DNA of 64,000 nucleotides, from contig JAJEKV010000020.1 of NCBI GenBank assembly GCA_021234155.1, positions 16,793,018 to 16,857,017 of the forward strand. Direction: 5' to 3'. Below are positions 41,488 to 54,126 of the stretch, one piece after another. The translations under genes were made by a program, and so were the position numbers. This DNA comes from Isoetes taiwanensis (lineage: Eukaryota; Streptophyta; Lycopodiopsida; Isoetales; Isoetaceae). Under the pieces are notes generated by a model. The model was not told the origin of the DNA. It did no database searches and saw only the letters and a list, made by a program, of their open reading frames with translations. How positions within the stretch are numbered: the first letter of the stretch is position 1; every line of letters begins with the position of its first letter.

Positions 41488-41498
41488 CTAAATATAGG
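41488..41498 (+). promoter_or_regulatory. Putative TATA box of PPDK
   Basis: CTAAATATAGG lies 93 bp upstream of the ATG at 41591. That spacing would leave a 5' leader of about 60-70 nt if transcription starts about 30 bp downstream. There is no experimental evidence in the sequence. Confidence 0.45.
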
Positions 41499-41590
41499 CC
41501 ACAAGATTTGTATGTTCTGAATAATGCCACACAAGCAGACAATGTTGCCGCAGTATTATTGCTTCAAAATTAGGCTCCCTTAATTTAGTA

Positions 41591-44500
41591 ATGGTGGCGG
41601 CAGCCATGTCTGTCCGACGGATATCCTTCTTAAGCAATTCACGCAGAGACAATGTTAACTTCGATTGTGTCCTTCCAATTCTCTCTAAATTTTCACACAA
41701 TATGTCGGTTGAAGCTATGGCTTATACTCCAATCAATGGAACAGTGCTGAAGCTTTCTGGCACAAATGCATGCTCTATAATCCCATCTCAATTGGGTGTC
41801 AAGAGAGCCGTATCAGCTGTAAAATCTCACGATATGGATGTTCGGTGTCAAGTAGCAACTGCTCCAGCTTCTAAGACCAAACAGGTTGGCAATTGGAAGA
41901 ACAATTAATCTGTTTTTTGTTCTGAATTTTTGCTTTTCTGATTGCAGCGAGTGTATTCATTTGGTAAGGGGTTGAGCGAAGGCAACAAAAGTATGAAATC
42001 AACGGTAATGACTTGCTTCAGTACATAAAATATTATTCCATTTACAGCCCCCAACATCTGGTTTTATTGTCGTTTGAAATATCACAACACACGATCACTT
42101 GAACGTGCAAATAGCATATCAAGCTTGTTTCCAGAAATTAGATAAAAGCCATTAACGACATTAACAATTTCATAAGTAATAGGTGCAGACAGATGCTGAC
42201 ATCAAAGCATATCATAACCCAATTTATGTTGAGCAGAGGTGAAAAGAATGCTATAAATGTTATTGCAATCTGCGATCCCATGTAACGTAGTTTCACGAGC
42301 CAATAGTTGAAATCGAAGTCAGTTATCACCCAAGACCATACCATATACCTTCTCCAAGCGGTGCCAGTCCAAAAAAAAATGATATGATCCTGAGCTTCCA
42401 AATTTACAAGATGGAACTGACTAAGTATTTTGTTTAACAGCTTGGTGGAAAGGGTGCAAATCTTGCAGAAATGTCAAGCATAGGCTTATCAGTGCCACCA
42501 GGTTTTACAATCACCACAGAAACCTGCCAAGAATACTTTGAGAATGGAAATAAGTTCCCTGCTGGTTTATGGGAAGAAGTTCTTCAAGCACTTGAACGTG
42601 TGGAGAACATGATGAACGCCACCCTGGGCAACCCAGCCACGCCATTGTTAGTTTCCGTTAGATCTGGTGCAGCGGTAAGTTTTTATTAAAGCTATCCCTT
42701 TCTTCTGCTGTACAATAATTGATCTCATGTCAAATTGGTTCTGTAATTTTGTCTGAGAAGAATCAAAGCATTTTGGATATTATAGTTCCATTGATTATGT
42801 GCATGTGTTCAGATCTCCATGCCAGGCATGATGGACACTGTCTTAAATTTAGGATTAAACGACAACGTTGTGCTGGGTCTGGCATCCCGAAGTGGCGAAA
42901 GGTTTGCATATGATTCCTATCGGCGTTTCTTAGACATGTTTGGAGATGTGGTAGGTATATGAATACTATGTGAGATGGTGAATTGCACAATGTTTTACTA
43001 AAGTTTTCCTTAATTTTGAAGGTTATGGGTGTACCACATTCACTTTTTGAGCATGAACTAAACAACCTTAAAATAGCTCGTGGAGTGGACCTTGACACTG
43101 ACCTTACAGTTGAGGACTTAAAGCAACTTGTTTCTAGATACAAAAATGTGTACATTAAGAGCACTGGAAAAGACTTCCCATCTGGTATAGTATTGCGATG
43201 CTTCAAATCGTTTCAAAATATAATAATCACATACTGAAAAACCGGGCATTGATGATCATGTGCAGATCCTAAAGAACAACTTCAACGTGCAATAACAGCT
43301 GTATTTGAATCCTGGAACAGTTCAAGAGCTATTAAATACCGCAATATCAATCAGATCTTTGGCCTACAAGGCACAGCAGTGAACATACAAGCAATGGTCT
43401 TTGGGAACATGGGAGCTGATTCAGGCACAGGAGTGCTATTTACTCGTAGTCCTAGTACAGGAGAAAAGAAACTCTACGGAGAATATCTAGTCAATGCACA
43501 GGTTAGGAAAAAGAAAACATGGCTTGTAGGGGGCGTAAACAACTATGTGTTGTCCATGTATTGAAATATTGTCCTTAAACTAACGTATCTCCTAGGGTGA
43601 GGACGTTGTGGCAGGTATTCGCACACCAGAAGACATTGAAACAATGAAGAATCGACTACCAGCAGCTTATGAAGAATTGGTCCATAACTGTGAAATACTT
43701 GAGAAGCATTACAAAGACATGATGGTACGGAACTGTTCCTAATCTTCTTTTAGAAGTAAGATATGAGGTTGAAAGAAGGAAGGGCTGAGCGTAGTCCATT
43801 TCTTAGTATGTAGGATTCTAAGAATATATGAGATAAATGTAACTGACCTAAGGATAAGGCCAGCACGAAAATAGATATATTAGTTGTCATACTTGGGAGT
43901 ACAAGCGGTCATCTGATTATTGACCTAAACAGCTGATCGTATGCTGGGATCCTTTTAGAAGCAAAATTAATATGCAGTCCATCTAGACAAGGAACCACAT
44001 ACTTGAGATTCGATAATTCATGTTTCATCAGCAGTTTTATCAAAACTTTACGCAGGAACCAAGGCTGGCTGATGCAGTCTTCGTTTTGCAGCCCAACCCT
44101 GACGTGGCATATACCTCAGCCCTTGATTTGCAAAGTGCAAACACCATATATTCTAATATTAAGTAGTTCCTATACGCGTTTCATTGGCTCAGACAATATC
44201 ATGACAAAAAACAATGTAACAGTCTCTCATTTCAAATAATTTCCGCCTTTTTTTTAATTACTTCCCATAATCACAGAAGAATACCAATTTCTCTGACTTT
44301 TCTCATGTAGATTAAGAATGTAAAACATCCATTCGAACATCCATTTGATAGAATTCTTCCAACATTTGTGCAACAGCCAAAGCTAAAATTTTACTATAAT
44401 AGATGGTAGTTTTTGCATCATACCACATTGTGGTATCCCATAGGGTTGTAAAGAGAGAGGTTCTCTACATGCCTTGCCCTCTGTTTACTGAAATATGCCA

Positions 44501-47500
44501 ATTTGCTTTTATCATCTTCCCAAAGTTCTGGAACTTGGAAAGACCACGTGACTTGTGCGTGTTCAACCTGTAGAACCTTTGTCCATTGGGAGATAGCTGG
44601 TAACTTCTGTAATTCCATTAATTAATTTTGTTAGAATAACATTCGTTTATGTGGACTCGCGCAAGCAAACAATGAATTCTTGATTGCCCTTTTAAACTGA
44701 TTGTCTGAGCATTGCATGGAGACGAAACTTTGACCTGTGATAGAACATAGAGTGACTGAGAAAGTTAATGAGATCTTGACAAGGACTACTGTACTTTCTG
44801 ATCTCTCACTAAAGCTTGTCACCAAGTTGCCAGAAATCACTTACATTGGTTCTGTACCTTTTAGAAAGGGTAAATTATCCACATGGATCTAAGTGCTAGT
44901 TTTAATTATCCCTGCTGTACCCTTGGCTAGGATATTGAGTTCACTGTCCAAGAAGGAAGACTCTGGATGCTGCAATGCCGAACTGGAAAACGTACTGGAG
45001 CTGGTGCAGTAAAGATTGCTGTGGACATGGTTCGTGAAAATATTGTTGATGTTCGTACGGCCATTGGCATGGTGGAACCCCAACATCTGGATCAACTTTT
45101 ACATCCTCAGGTAAAACTTGTAGCCATAACTAGCATGCTGGATACATCTTAGATAACTTTTTGCATAGATCCTTGAACTTTTTCGTCGTTTGTACAGTTT
45201 GAAGATCCAACTCTGTATAAGGACAAGGTTGTCGCAACTGGCCTTCCAGCCTCACCTGGAGCAGCTGTGGGACAATTGGTTTTCAGTGCAGAAGATGCAG
45301 AAACTTGGCATGCACAGGGAAAACAAGTTATTCTGGTAGATTTCATAATTTAGAAATTCTGCTCTTATTCTTATTCTACTACTATATTCATGTTGAGAGC
45401 CATTTTCCAGGTTAGGAATGAAACGAGCCCAGAGGACGTGGGTGGAATGCATGTGGCTGTTGGTATTCTTACAGCTCGAGGTGGAATGACATCCCACGCC
45501 GCTGTAGTGGCACGTGGATGGGGAAAATGCTGTGTATCGGGTTGCCCCGATATACGTGTTAATGATGCTAAGAAGGTCTCATACATTTAATTCCCTGTCC
45601 TGCCTTTCCAAAGTGTTAAAATTTTGGCTTGATGTGAATTTAGACCATGACAGTCGAGGGACAAACCTTCAATGAAGGGGACTGGATGTCTCTTAACGGA
45701 ACAACTGGAGAAGTCATTATTGGTAAACAACAACTATCTCCACCAGCATTGAGTGGCGATCTAGGCACATTTATGAACTGGGTTGATCAACATCGCAGAC
45801 TCAAGGTAACATAATGTAACTTCTATTCTCTAGACATCTGGTATTCATATTCTATTCTCTAGACATCGGTTATCTATTCAACCGGGCCCTACAAAGATAC
45901 TTCATTCCTGGTCCTACAAAGATACTTCATTCCTGGGTCTTTACATTTGACTTACGCAAAAATTTGTTGCATAACAAAAACCAGAAATGTGTTTTGCTTT
46001 TTATGTATGAGAATGAAGGCCATCGTCAATCTCACATAGTTATTAACGAGAAAAAAGAATGGTTAAGGCTTGATATTCATACATGGTTATGCAGGTGATG
46101 GCGAATGCAGATACTCCTGAGGATGCTTTAACTGCTCGGAATAATGGAGCACTTGGAATTGGTCTTTGCAGGACAGAGCATATGGTAATGAAGATCCCTA
46201 AAGAGCGCTATGATGTTTTATTGTCATATTCTCCGCATGATTTCTTGTTTCTAGCTTTCTAATCCATGCCTTATGGTCTTAACCAGTTCTTTGCCTCAGA
46301 TGAAAGAATCAAAGCTGTCAGGCACATGATTATGGCATCCACAACAAGCCAACGACAAATTGCTCTGGATAAGTTGTTACCTTACCAGCGGTCCGATTTT
46401 GAAGGAATATTTCGTGCTATGGACGGTAATATTGCTAGACAAAATTCTCCTTGGTCCATTCACTTGGAATTTATACTTATTAAACCACCTGAATACTTCC
46501 AAATATTTATAGATGGCCATAGCCACATTTGCCCAGCAACAGATGGAAGGAAAACATCTGCACATTTCCAAGGGTCTTAGCTCTCTTAGTATATGCCTGA
46601 ATATTTCTGAATAATCATAAATACCAGAAACATAAGGTTTATCAAGAGCATCTGTGTACTTCAATTTGCCTACCAAGAAATGAACCCAACGGACTTAGCA
46701 CTGGTAGCTGTTCGATGCCTTAAACATCTGCCAAAGGGTTCGTCGACCAGGTTTGTGAAATCAATAGCAGCGGGCCTGTTGTTACCACGTCACTTGCAGT
46801 GAATCCAAATATCTGGTGGGATCCATCTGTTGCATAATATCACTGGGGGCAACATCTTCGAGTGTTGCCTAACAGGTCCCAAACCCTTTTGGACACGTAC
46901 AGAATCTACTTGTACTGGTCCCAGTAGCTATCCATGGCTAATACATATGTTGTCAAAGTTTAATGTGCTTCTATAGATCACTGCAATTTCATTTGCATTT
47001 TTTACTTAAAGTTTATCTTCATTTTAGAGTTTACAATCGCAATTTCTGCATTTAATAAGACTCTCTCGTACTACTTGTAGGCCTTCCTGTCACAATACGG
47101 TTATTGGATCCTCCACTACACGAATTCCTCCCTGAGGGTGATATTGATGAGATAGTTGAGGAGCTGGCAAAGGAGACGGGAGTGAAAGAGGAGGAGGTTT
47201 TGTCACGGATAGAGAAATTATCAGAAGTTAATCCCATGTTAGGATTTCGTGGTTGCCGGTAAGTATTAAAGCAGCATTGGCTATCATGAGAATCACCAAG
47301 AGATAGGAAATAAGTTCTTATGTATGCAACAAAGTAATAAAAATAGAGCCCAAAGCCCACAGCTTTAAGGTAGCTTTAGGATAAGACCCAAAAAGCTCTT
47401 TTTTCCAACAAAAATGGTCACATATGAGAAACCTGAGTAAGCAGAATAATTGTTCTTCCCTCGATGCAAATAGCTTAACTGCTCCCGACAATTTCTAATA

Positions 47501-49793
47501 ATAGGGTCTCAATCTCTACCCAGATGCGAATGGCATTATTCATGTTCTTCAGTGTTTTTTGATGCAGTATTGATATTATTTCAGCACAGTAGCCAATAAG
47601 TTATTTAGATTCATTATAATTCAATGTGCCATTCATAGAAACTAATGCACACATGTTCATATGTCAGGCTTGGAATTTCTTATCCAGAGTTGACAGAAAT
47701 GCAAACAAGAGCAATACTTGAAGCTTCCATAGCCATGGTTAACCAAGGAGTCGTCGTACTTCCTGAAATTATGGTGCCCTTGGTTGGAACTGCACAGGTA
47801 ACATATAGTACCATAAAGAGACACAAACCCAAAATTCACATGTCTTCTCCTATACAGATTGTACCAAAGATCTAGTCACTTATCATGAAACCTAAACACA
47901 CGCTTTAAGATGCTATGGGATAAAAAGGAATAATTTCATTTCACATGCAGTCAATTCCATCCTAGGCCATATTTTGGAGGAAAGTGGAAGTTATCAGACA
48001 GGTGATGAAAAGGATGACGTATTGTAGGTAGACAATGAAACCCATGCTGGTCACATAGAGGAGCTACATGCTTGTAGCTATGACGATCTATCATCTATAC
48101 TTGCTGTGGGCAGATGGATGTGCGATGATGAGATAATGTGGCAATGCAGCAGGTTTGATGGAGACTTCGGGCGCTCAAGACATGCTACCATATGTAAATT
48201 AAGTCAGTAGATGTTAGAACACAATACAATGAGTCAGTTTCACCACAACGATGACGGCAGCAGAAGAAAACTGAGACACTATACCTGGTGTCAACAAGGT
48301 CCAATTTGCTGTTGGAAGATCCAGCAAATCATAATTATCCGAATCTCAGTATAGGAAGGAGCTAAATGCTGCTATGCTTGTTTCCGTAAGCTGCACAACC
48401 TTCAATTGTAGATGGCACGATCCCATGCATGCAGAAACTAGAGCTTTCCTAGATCTGGATTAACATTCTCAACCTGGGAACGTACTTGTTGCCTCTGAAT
48501 GACATAAACTTGCATATAATAACTCATGTTGTTTGATGCTCTAACCAGCAGGCTTCTATCTGATATTTATGAATAACATGATCAGGAGCTCATAGATCAA
48601 ATAGCTGTTATTCACACGGTTGCCGACAAGGTCTTTTCAGAAACAGGTGCAAGCATCGAATATAAAATTGGGACCATGATTGAGATTCCTCGAGCTGCCC
48701 TTGTTGCTGACGAGGTGGTCTTTGAAACCCGCTTAGATAGTATTGTTTGCATCTTTCTGTGATTGCTGTCTGATTGAATAAGACGCTTTGCAGGTTGCAA
48801 GATATGCAGATTTTTTCTCTTTCGGAACGAACGACTTAACCCAGATGACATTTGGCTACAGCAGAGATGATGTCAGCAAGTTCTTGCCAAATTATCTATC
48901 AAAAGGAATTCTCCAGCATGATCCTTTTGAGGTATCCCTTCAAATTAAGATAGTGCTCACACATAATAAAGGATCTTGTTAACTCCCAGCTCTTGCAGGT
49001 GTTAGACCAGAAAGGTGTGGGCCAACTTATAAAAATTGCGACCAATCGTGGGAAAGAATCAAAACCTGAACTGAAGGTAGTAGATATACTTTCTTTTGCA
49101 TCTTTTGTGATAGATAATTTCAAAATAATTTTAAATGTAGACTTGATAACTGTCTAACTTTGGGAAATCCTAGTCTTTCCCTACTAACATCTCCACCTGA
49201 TTTCCAAGCTGTGCTGATTTTCAACCTTATGCGTCCTTACTTGCAAGCGAAGTCCTAAACCACTGACCTGCGGGTATTGATGGAGAACTGAAAACTGACC
49301 ATTTGAGACCTAAAGTACTGTGGCTACTTGTTTCTGAGCCATCCTCCACCATCTACGCAAATAACTCTTACAAAAGCCATAGCTTGTACGGAGCCACTCT
49401 CCAATTCTTTTCCTGCTGCACTTTTTCCTCGTCGAAGAAAACCGATCTTTAGGTTAATTGGCGCGCTATAACTATTGCAGAAAATACATGGCTCTATCAA
49501 TATCAGAAGAGGCGCTTTGCTGTCTGCTTAAAAATTTGGTCTCGGAAAGCTTATAAAAAGTTTGTAATGTTTGTTAGGTTGGAGTTTGTGGCGAGCATGG
49601 GGGAGAGCCCTCTTCGGTTGCGTTTTTCCACGAGGCAGGGCTTGATTATGTCTCCTGTTCACCATTCAGGTCTAATTTTTTATTTTGATGAATTAACCTG
49701 AACCGTTTATATGCATACTGATCTTTTGATTATCATCATTGCAGGGTTCCCATTGCAAGATTGGCCGCAGCTCAAGCTGCAATAAAATCTTAG
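41591..49793 (+). CDS. PPDK: Pyruvate, phosphate dikinase (PPDK), 20 exons, 972 aa
   Basis: Converts pyruvate, ATP and phosphate reversibly to PEP, AMP and pyrophosphate. Exons: 41591-41884, 41948-42004, 42441-42674, 42813-42950, 43022-43184, 43266-43501, 43596-43724, 44931-45110, 45198-45335, 45411-45575, 45644-45805, 46095-46184, 46287-46425, 47081-47258, 47668-47797, 48586-48714, 48794-48931, 48999-49076, 49578-49669, 49745-49793. All 19 introns are GT-AG and the frame is open throughout. Residues 1-86 look like a plastid transit peptide; VRC at 84-86 fits a cleavage motif. The N-terminal ATP-binding domain starts with [11 protein letters not shown] (118-128). The swivelling domain has [17 protein letters not shown] with catalytic His552 and the neighbouring regulatory Thr550. 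The C-terminal pyruvate/PEP domain has [12 protein letters not shown] with catalytic Cys930. Length fits plant PPDK (about 950-970). The ATG at 41591 is the first in frame after the TATA-like site. An intact, probably functional gene. Confidence 0.97.
43725..44930 (+). other. PPDK intron 7, the longest intron (1206 bp)
   Basis: Begins GTACGG after ...HYKDMM and ends TAG before DIEFTVQEG. It holds no recognisable gene; the short frames in it are shadows. The other introns range from 63 to 788 bp. Confidence 0.9.
45888..45936. repeat. 25-bp tandem duplication in PPDK intron 11
   Basis: CCTACAAAGATACTTCATTCCTGG occurs twice in tandem, preceded by a second small duplication of TTCTCTAGACATC (about 45826-45866). 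It lies inside the 289-bp intron 45806-46094. Confidence 0.85.
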
Positions 49794-49990
49794 GATTAAG
49801 TAGAGGGCTAGAGTGGCCACTTTGTCATGTATCTAAAAAATTTACATGTACAGTTCAAGGTGGCCAACTTTGTCATGTATCTAAACTATAGCATGTGTAA
49901 AGTTTAAGTATCATGTACAGTTCAATAGTAGTGGTTTATAAATATACCAAGTGTTCACAAGTAATGTTATACAAGAAATTTATTGTGGCA
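49794..49990 (+). other. PPDK 3' untranslated region (approximate)
   Basis: Follows the TAG stop. It contains two direct copies of GTGGCCA(A)CTTTGTCATGTATCTAAA (49814-49838 and 49861-49886) and repeats of CATGTACAGTTCAA (49845 and 49914). AATAAA at 49780-49785 overlaps the last codons; the T/A-rich TTTATAAATATACC near 49935 is another candidate 3'-end signal. The true cleavage site is unknown. Confidence 0.5.
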
Positions 49991-51600
49991 GTTTGATGGC
50001 TGCAAACATATCTCTTTATTTATTGGCATACCAAGGATTATGCTAAACTTTGACTTAGAATCTTTACATGTCTTCTTAATGACTCTTTATCGACTCATGT
50101 CTTGTTACCGACTCACTGTACAAAACATGTCTAAGAACTTCCTTATCTCTCTGAGAAGTGATTTTAACCCGCAATTGTGTTTTGGGTAATTTAACCACAT
50201 GAAAAATGATCCTAAGGGCCATTTCCCACTGGCCATTATGTTGTTGGCTTCAATTATTTGATTCTCTCTTAACCTAGCAAAAAAACAAATTATGGTTTTC
50301 CATTAAGGTTTCGAAATTGTGAAAAGCATATCGTGTTACATAAAATTGTCAATGGTTATGGAGGTGTATTGGTAGATATGATCGTATGATGCTGATGGTG
50401 GATGGGCTGGTTTGACCCAAAGAGACGCGTTTATGAAAGTTGATTATTTAGCTGTTAGAAAAACATCACATGGAGATGCTAAAAAAAGATAGCATGGCTA
50501 TTGCTATTTAAAGATTTTCATTATGGTGACGTGGTATATTTTATTTTAGGTATTTTGATTTAGATTAAGTGTAACAGGGGCAGGATGATGGTGACAGTGT
50601 TCTGTGCTGATCGTGATGTTGGGTCTTTGCAAGATGATCCATTGGCCTTTTTTTGCAGAGACGAAGCCAATCCAGGGAGCGTTAATGATGCTTAACCCAA
50701 ATAGTTCTTGCTCCCTTTGTGTTTCTCTCTACGAAATTCCAGCTTTCCTTTCCTTTCTCTTTGATTTCTTAAAATTGGAAGCTCAGTGGTTGATTCACTT
50801 AGATTCTATCTTCGTCTCAATCTTTTCATGATTTGAAGATGGATTTTGTGCGAACAAAATTTTGCAACCATGTTGATCCTAAGTTTTTGTTTTTTATTTT
50901 TAGCACACCAGCCTAACCAAGCATACATCCTTTCTTGCAATTCTAGCCTATCCACGTAGCACCTCCACCTCATCAAAAACTGATGTAGCATTGGCTATCA
51001 CCATTAGATCTCTATTTAATAAGATCTAGGGCTATAAAAATTAGAAACTAGCAGAACTGCAGGGTTGGGAAGAAGGCTAGGCAGATGGATTTGTGTTGGT
51101 ATTTTAACTGTAGTAATTTGTATTACGTAATTTGTATTATTACGTAATACATGATTTGTTGTAAACAGCAAGGGTACCATTTTCTTGGAAGCATTGCATG
51201 GAATTTGCGTGTTTTAGAGGTTTGCATGAAGCGCGTGCTCGAACGCCATAGCCTAAAGTCGTCGAGGTCTTCTCGACAACCTGAAGTTGTTCGCCTGTGA
51301 ACATACATGAAGACATAGAGGAGTTAGGGAGGAATAAACTACTACTTGGAAAACGTATTGGATGAAAAAGCTATAGCATAAGTAATGTTGTCAAGTGCAA
51401 TAGGCAGGCTTGGGATGAGAGTTAGGTGGGGAATTCTGCATCAAACTATAGAGAGCCTGACCTAAGGCATGTAGACAAAGGTTATTTTAAATACATTGAA
51501 TTGCAGTAGCATCACAAAAACAGACATTACTGATCATATCCAAGAATACTCTTCTTAACAATTTCTTGGGTATTGTAACTTTGATTATCTTGTTTCAAAA
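49991..51600. other. Non-coding stretch downstream of PPDK
   Basis: No gene or element that I can support. Confidence 0.5.
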
Positions 51601-51618
51601 AGATTCTCATTCTTTATC

Positions 51619-51969
51619 TTAGATATTACCTACTTTGTGAAGCATGTGTACGCAAATTAATTGGTTTGCAACTTGCAATTTCCAAAAATTTAAGCTCCCC
51701 GGGTATCTCCATAGACCATTCTGAATGTTTTGTAGATGGTGATTATATATCTTTTTAATGGATATTGACATTCCATTCTTAAGGATGCATTTGAAAACCT
51801 TGCTAGAAGCACCTTGACCTATAAGAAACTTGTCGTGTAAGTTATCTGTAATTCTCATTATGTCATTGTATGTATGGCAAGCCATGTCCATGTGAAGCAT
51901 GAACAGATTGGTAGGACCTGCATAGTTCATGAAACACAAAGAGACCTTAGAATCATGATAACCTGGCAC
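51619..51969 (-). pseudogene. ERECTA-like LRR receptor kinase fragment
   Basis: On -, a 116-residue frame starts just before the kinase domain. LHMDMACHTYNDIMRITDNL closely resembles the juxtamembrane block of plant ERECTA-family receptor kinases. It is followed by FLIGQGASSKVFKCILKNG, a glycine-rich ATP-binding loop (GxGASSxV), and SISIKKIYNHH, where the first Lys of IKK is the likely kinase VAIK lysine. After about residue 85 the similarity is lost. No LRR region, remaining kinase lobe or activation segment is found nearby. It therefore looks like a broken exon or captured fragment, not a gene. Confidence 0.8.
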
Positions 51970-52139
51970 TATAATTACCAGCTAGGGTCTAATCAATCAC
52001 CTTGAGATGTCCTTGAACCTCTTGATAAAACCATTTTTTGCATAATTGCATGCTTCACTACCTATAAAGCTGCATTGATTAGCTCATCAGCCGAAAGGTG
52101 TTGAGAAGCTAATGGAATATGTATTAATATATGAACCTT

Positions 52140-52380
52140 ACATTGTTCATCCCTTATTGGGTCCCTGGTAGGAAGAATCCGCTTCGCGGAGACGTCTTGA
52201 AAATGTACGGTTCCCCCTCGTACAGGGAAGTGGGGATTACCACTGGTTTTTTAGTAGCTACATTAGTAGTGTTTTGTTCGGCTGGAAATCTGCCGTCGTG
52301 ATTGGCGACACGATCGAGAGTTGCTTCCTGTCCTATGGTTTGCTCTCTTTTCTTTCCAAGTGAAACATTTGAATAATAGG
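52140..52380. other. Short GC-richer segment, unassigned
   Basis: One + frame (about 52166-52300) reads GDVLKMYGSPSYREVGITTG followed by a hydrophobic stretch, LVATLVVFCSAGN, then a stop. I considered plastid DNA or a small membrane protein but could match neither. Listed only because it differs from its surroundings. Confidence 0.2.
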
Positions 52381-52631
52381 AACTGAATTTGCTAATCCTG
52401 TGGAAATTGCATACAAAACAAATAGCTGAAATTTAAGGCTGGACATGCATCAATGGGAGGATGGATCTGTCTACATAAACGGGATAATTCAGACTCTGAA
52501 TTGAGGCTCCACTTACCAAGGCTTGAGCCCCAACATGACACCAACTGCATAAGAAAAAAAAAACACAAAAAATACAACTATGAAACAACATCGCTATAAT
52601 GCAGCTTATAGGAGGAACTCCACAATGCTGT

Positions 52632-52714
52632 AATTTTTGAAAATATAGAACGTGATATAGAATCTGCAGTAAGGAATTCATTGAACAAGTTGCACCTTGG
52701 TTCCTTAACACAGC
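52632..52714 (-). pseudogene. UBP12/13-like ubiquitin protease fragment
   Basis: On -, VLRNQGATCSMNSLLQILYH followed by VLYFQK closely matches the catalytic Cys box of plant UBP12/13-type (USP7-like) ubiquitin-specific proteases (VGLKNQGATCYMNSLLQ-type). The nucleophilic Cys in GATC is kept. The similarity covers only about 27 codons and then ends, roughly where an exon boundary could lie. No MATH domain or His box is seen nearby. It is a fragment without function on its own and lies about 660 bp from the receptor kinase fragment, in the same orientation. Confidence 0.75.
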
Positions 52715-53224
52715 AGATCTTTCGTTTTTCGAATCATACCCAGACTAATCCATTACCCTCCGGAACCACTAACATCTGCCTCATTTATGATTTGTATCCC
52801 TTTTTGGATACAAAATAAAGAATATTTCATATCCTATGATTTCAAATTCCAATGGTGTCACTTGTTGCCATATGATATTATACTTCTTTAACATAATGCA
52901 AAAAAATGTCAGGAAGGTACTGCTTGTTGTAGCTACCAGTTGCAAAAAGGGTTGATGCGCTAATCTATGCAAATAAAGGATTTTCGGGATGGTGCCAAGG
53001 TGAATTTAGACTATGTAAAGTGTGTGTCTCTACCATGTCAATCATCCAACATAGTGTTCTGGATAGTATGATTGTCCTGTTGAAATAGATAATAAAGGAT
53101 ATATTTGAGAGTGTTCACTGTAAAAACCTTTTTTGCAATGCCTTCTAGCCTATAAATTTTACAAGAGTCCCTATAGGCAGAACACTCAAACAATAGACAA
53201 AACCCTTTAACTGGTCTGAAAAGG

Positions 53225-53366
53225 TATTTATACAGCCTCTTTGTAGCAAGCAAAGCAAAATCTCACTTACCATCAGCCGTTGATAGTTTGAACTATATTT
53301 ATACAGCCTCTTTGTAGCAAGCATAGCAAAATCTCACTTACCATCAGCCTTTGATAGTTTGAACTG
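53225..53366. repeat. 71-bp tandem duplication
   Basis: Two adjacent copies of a 71-bp unit starting TATTTATACAGCCTCTTTGT (53225 and 53296) differ at only a few bases. Confidence 0.9.
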
Positions 53367-53536
53367 CTTGTAACATCCAGTGCATTTTTCCAAACTAGTA
53401 AAACTTAATTGATACATCATTGCTTATACTAAATCGATTTTTACCTTCTCTGAGATCAATAATGGAGATAGGAGGGAAGTAGGCATGATCATATGAGGTA
53501 ATAAATGTTGGAAAGGCTGGCATCCATGGTCATTTC

Positions 53537-54110
53537 ATGGCATTGACCATGGAGCATTATAATCCTATAACTGACCTTCTTGGATATTTAGAATTGTTAA
53601 ATGAAGATGAGGATATGATGACGTTGATCATTTGTCCCATTTCTCCATTATGGATGACTTTGTTGACGAATGTAGATTGCATGCGGGCAATCGGGGACAC
53701 CGCAAAGCTGGACTGGATTCAAATGAAATACTAGGTAACTAGCTTATTAGACTATTTGCTTCTGCCAAATCTTTGGTTGAAGCAAAATGTTTTTGTTGTA
53801 CGAGTACTTTAAAAAAGTTTACCATCATCAAGCAGGACAAATGCGGCTTCATAGACGGTGTTTTTGCTCAAGCCTTTGCAGACATTTATTTTGAAAAGGG
53901 TTGCCCAAGCCATTGCAGAAGTTTTTGAAAGGGGACTTGTCATGTAGCCAAGTTAGAACTATTGATTTGAGAATGCAGCTCTTAACAACTGATTTAGCTT
54001 ATATAAATAAGAAAAGCATTGATTTCAGCCTTCAAGATGACATTCTAGAAAATGTTTTAGCATGTTTGGACATATTGGAGCACTAGGACTCAAAGAAAGC
54101 TATCTCTTCT
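53537..54110 (+). pseudogene. Unrecognised coding-like fragments (+)
   Basis: Two stretches read protein-like. 53537-53734 is 65 codons rich in acidic and hydrophobic residues (DLLGYLELLNEDEDMMTLII). 53901-54086 has FLKGDLSCSQVRTIDLRMQL followed by LTTDLAYINKKSIDFSLQDD, which looks helical. The family is not recognised. They may belong to the same decayed gene as 54930-55506. Confidence 0.3.
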
Positions 54111-54126
54111 GTTATCTTTCAACGAT

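Noticed and set aside
42138-42401. 87-codon frame on - within PPDK intron 2
   Set aside because: Lies entirely in an intron, has a hydrophobic low-complexity composition caused by the T-rich strand, and has no known motif.
52140-52380. Plastid DNA insertion
   Set aside because: GC-richer and protein-like in one frame, but it did not match any small plastid gene I could recall, so it was not called as organellar.
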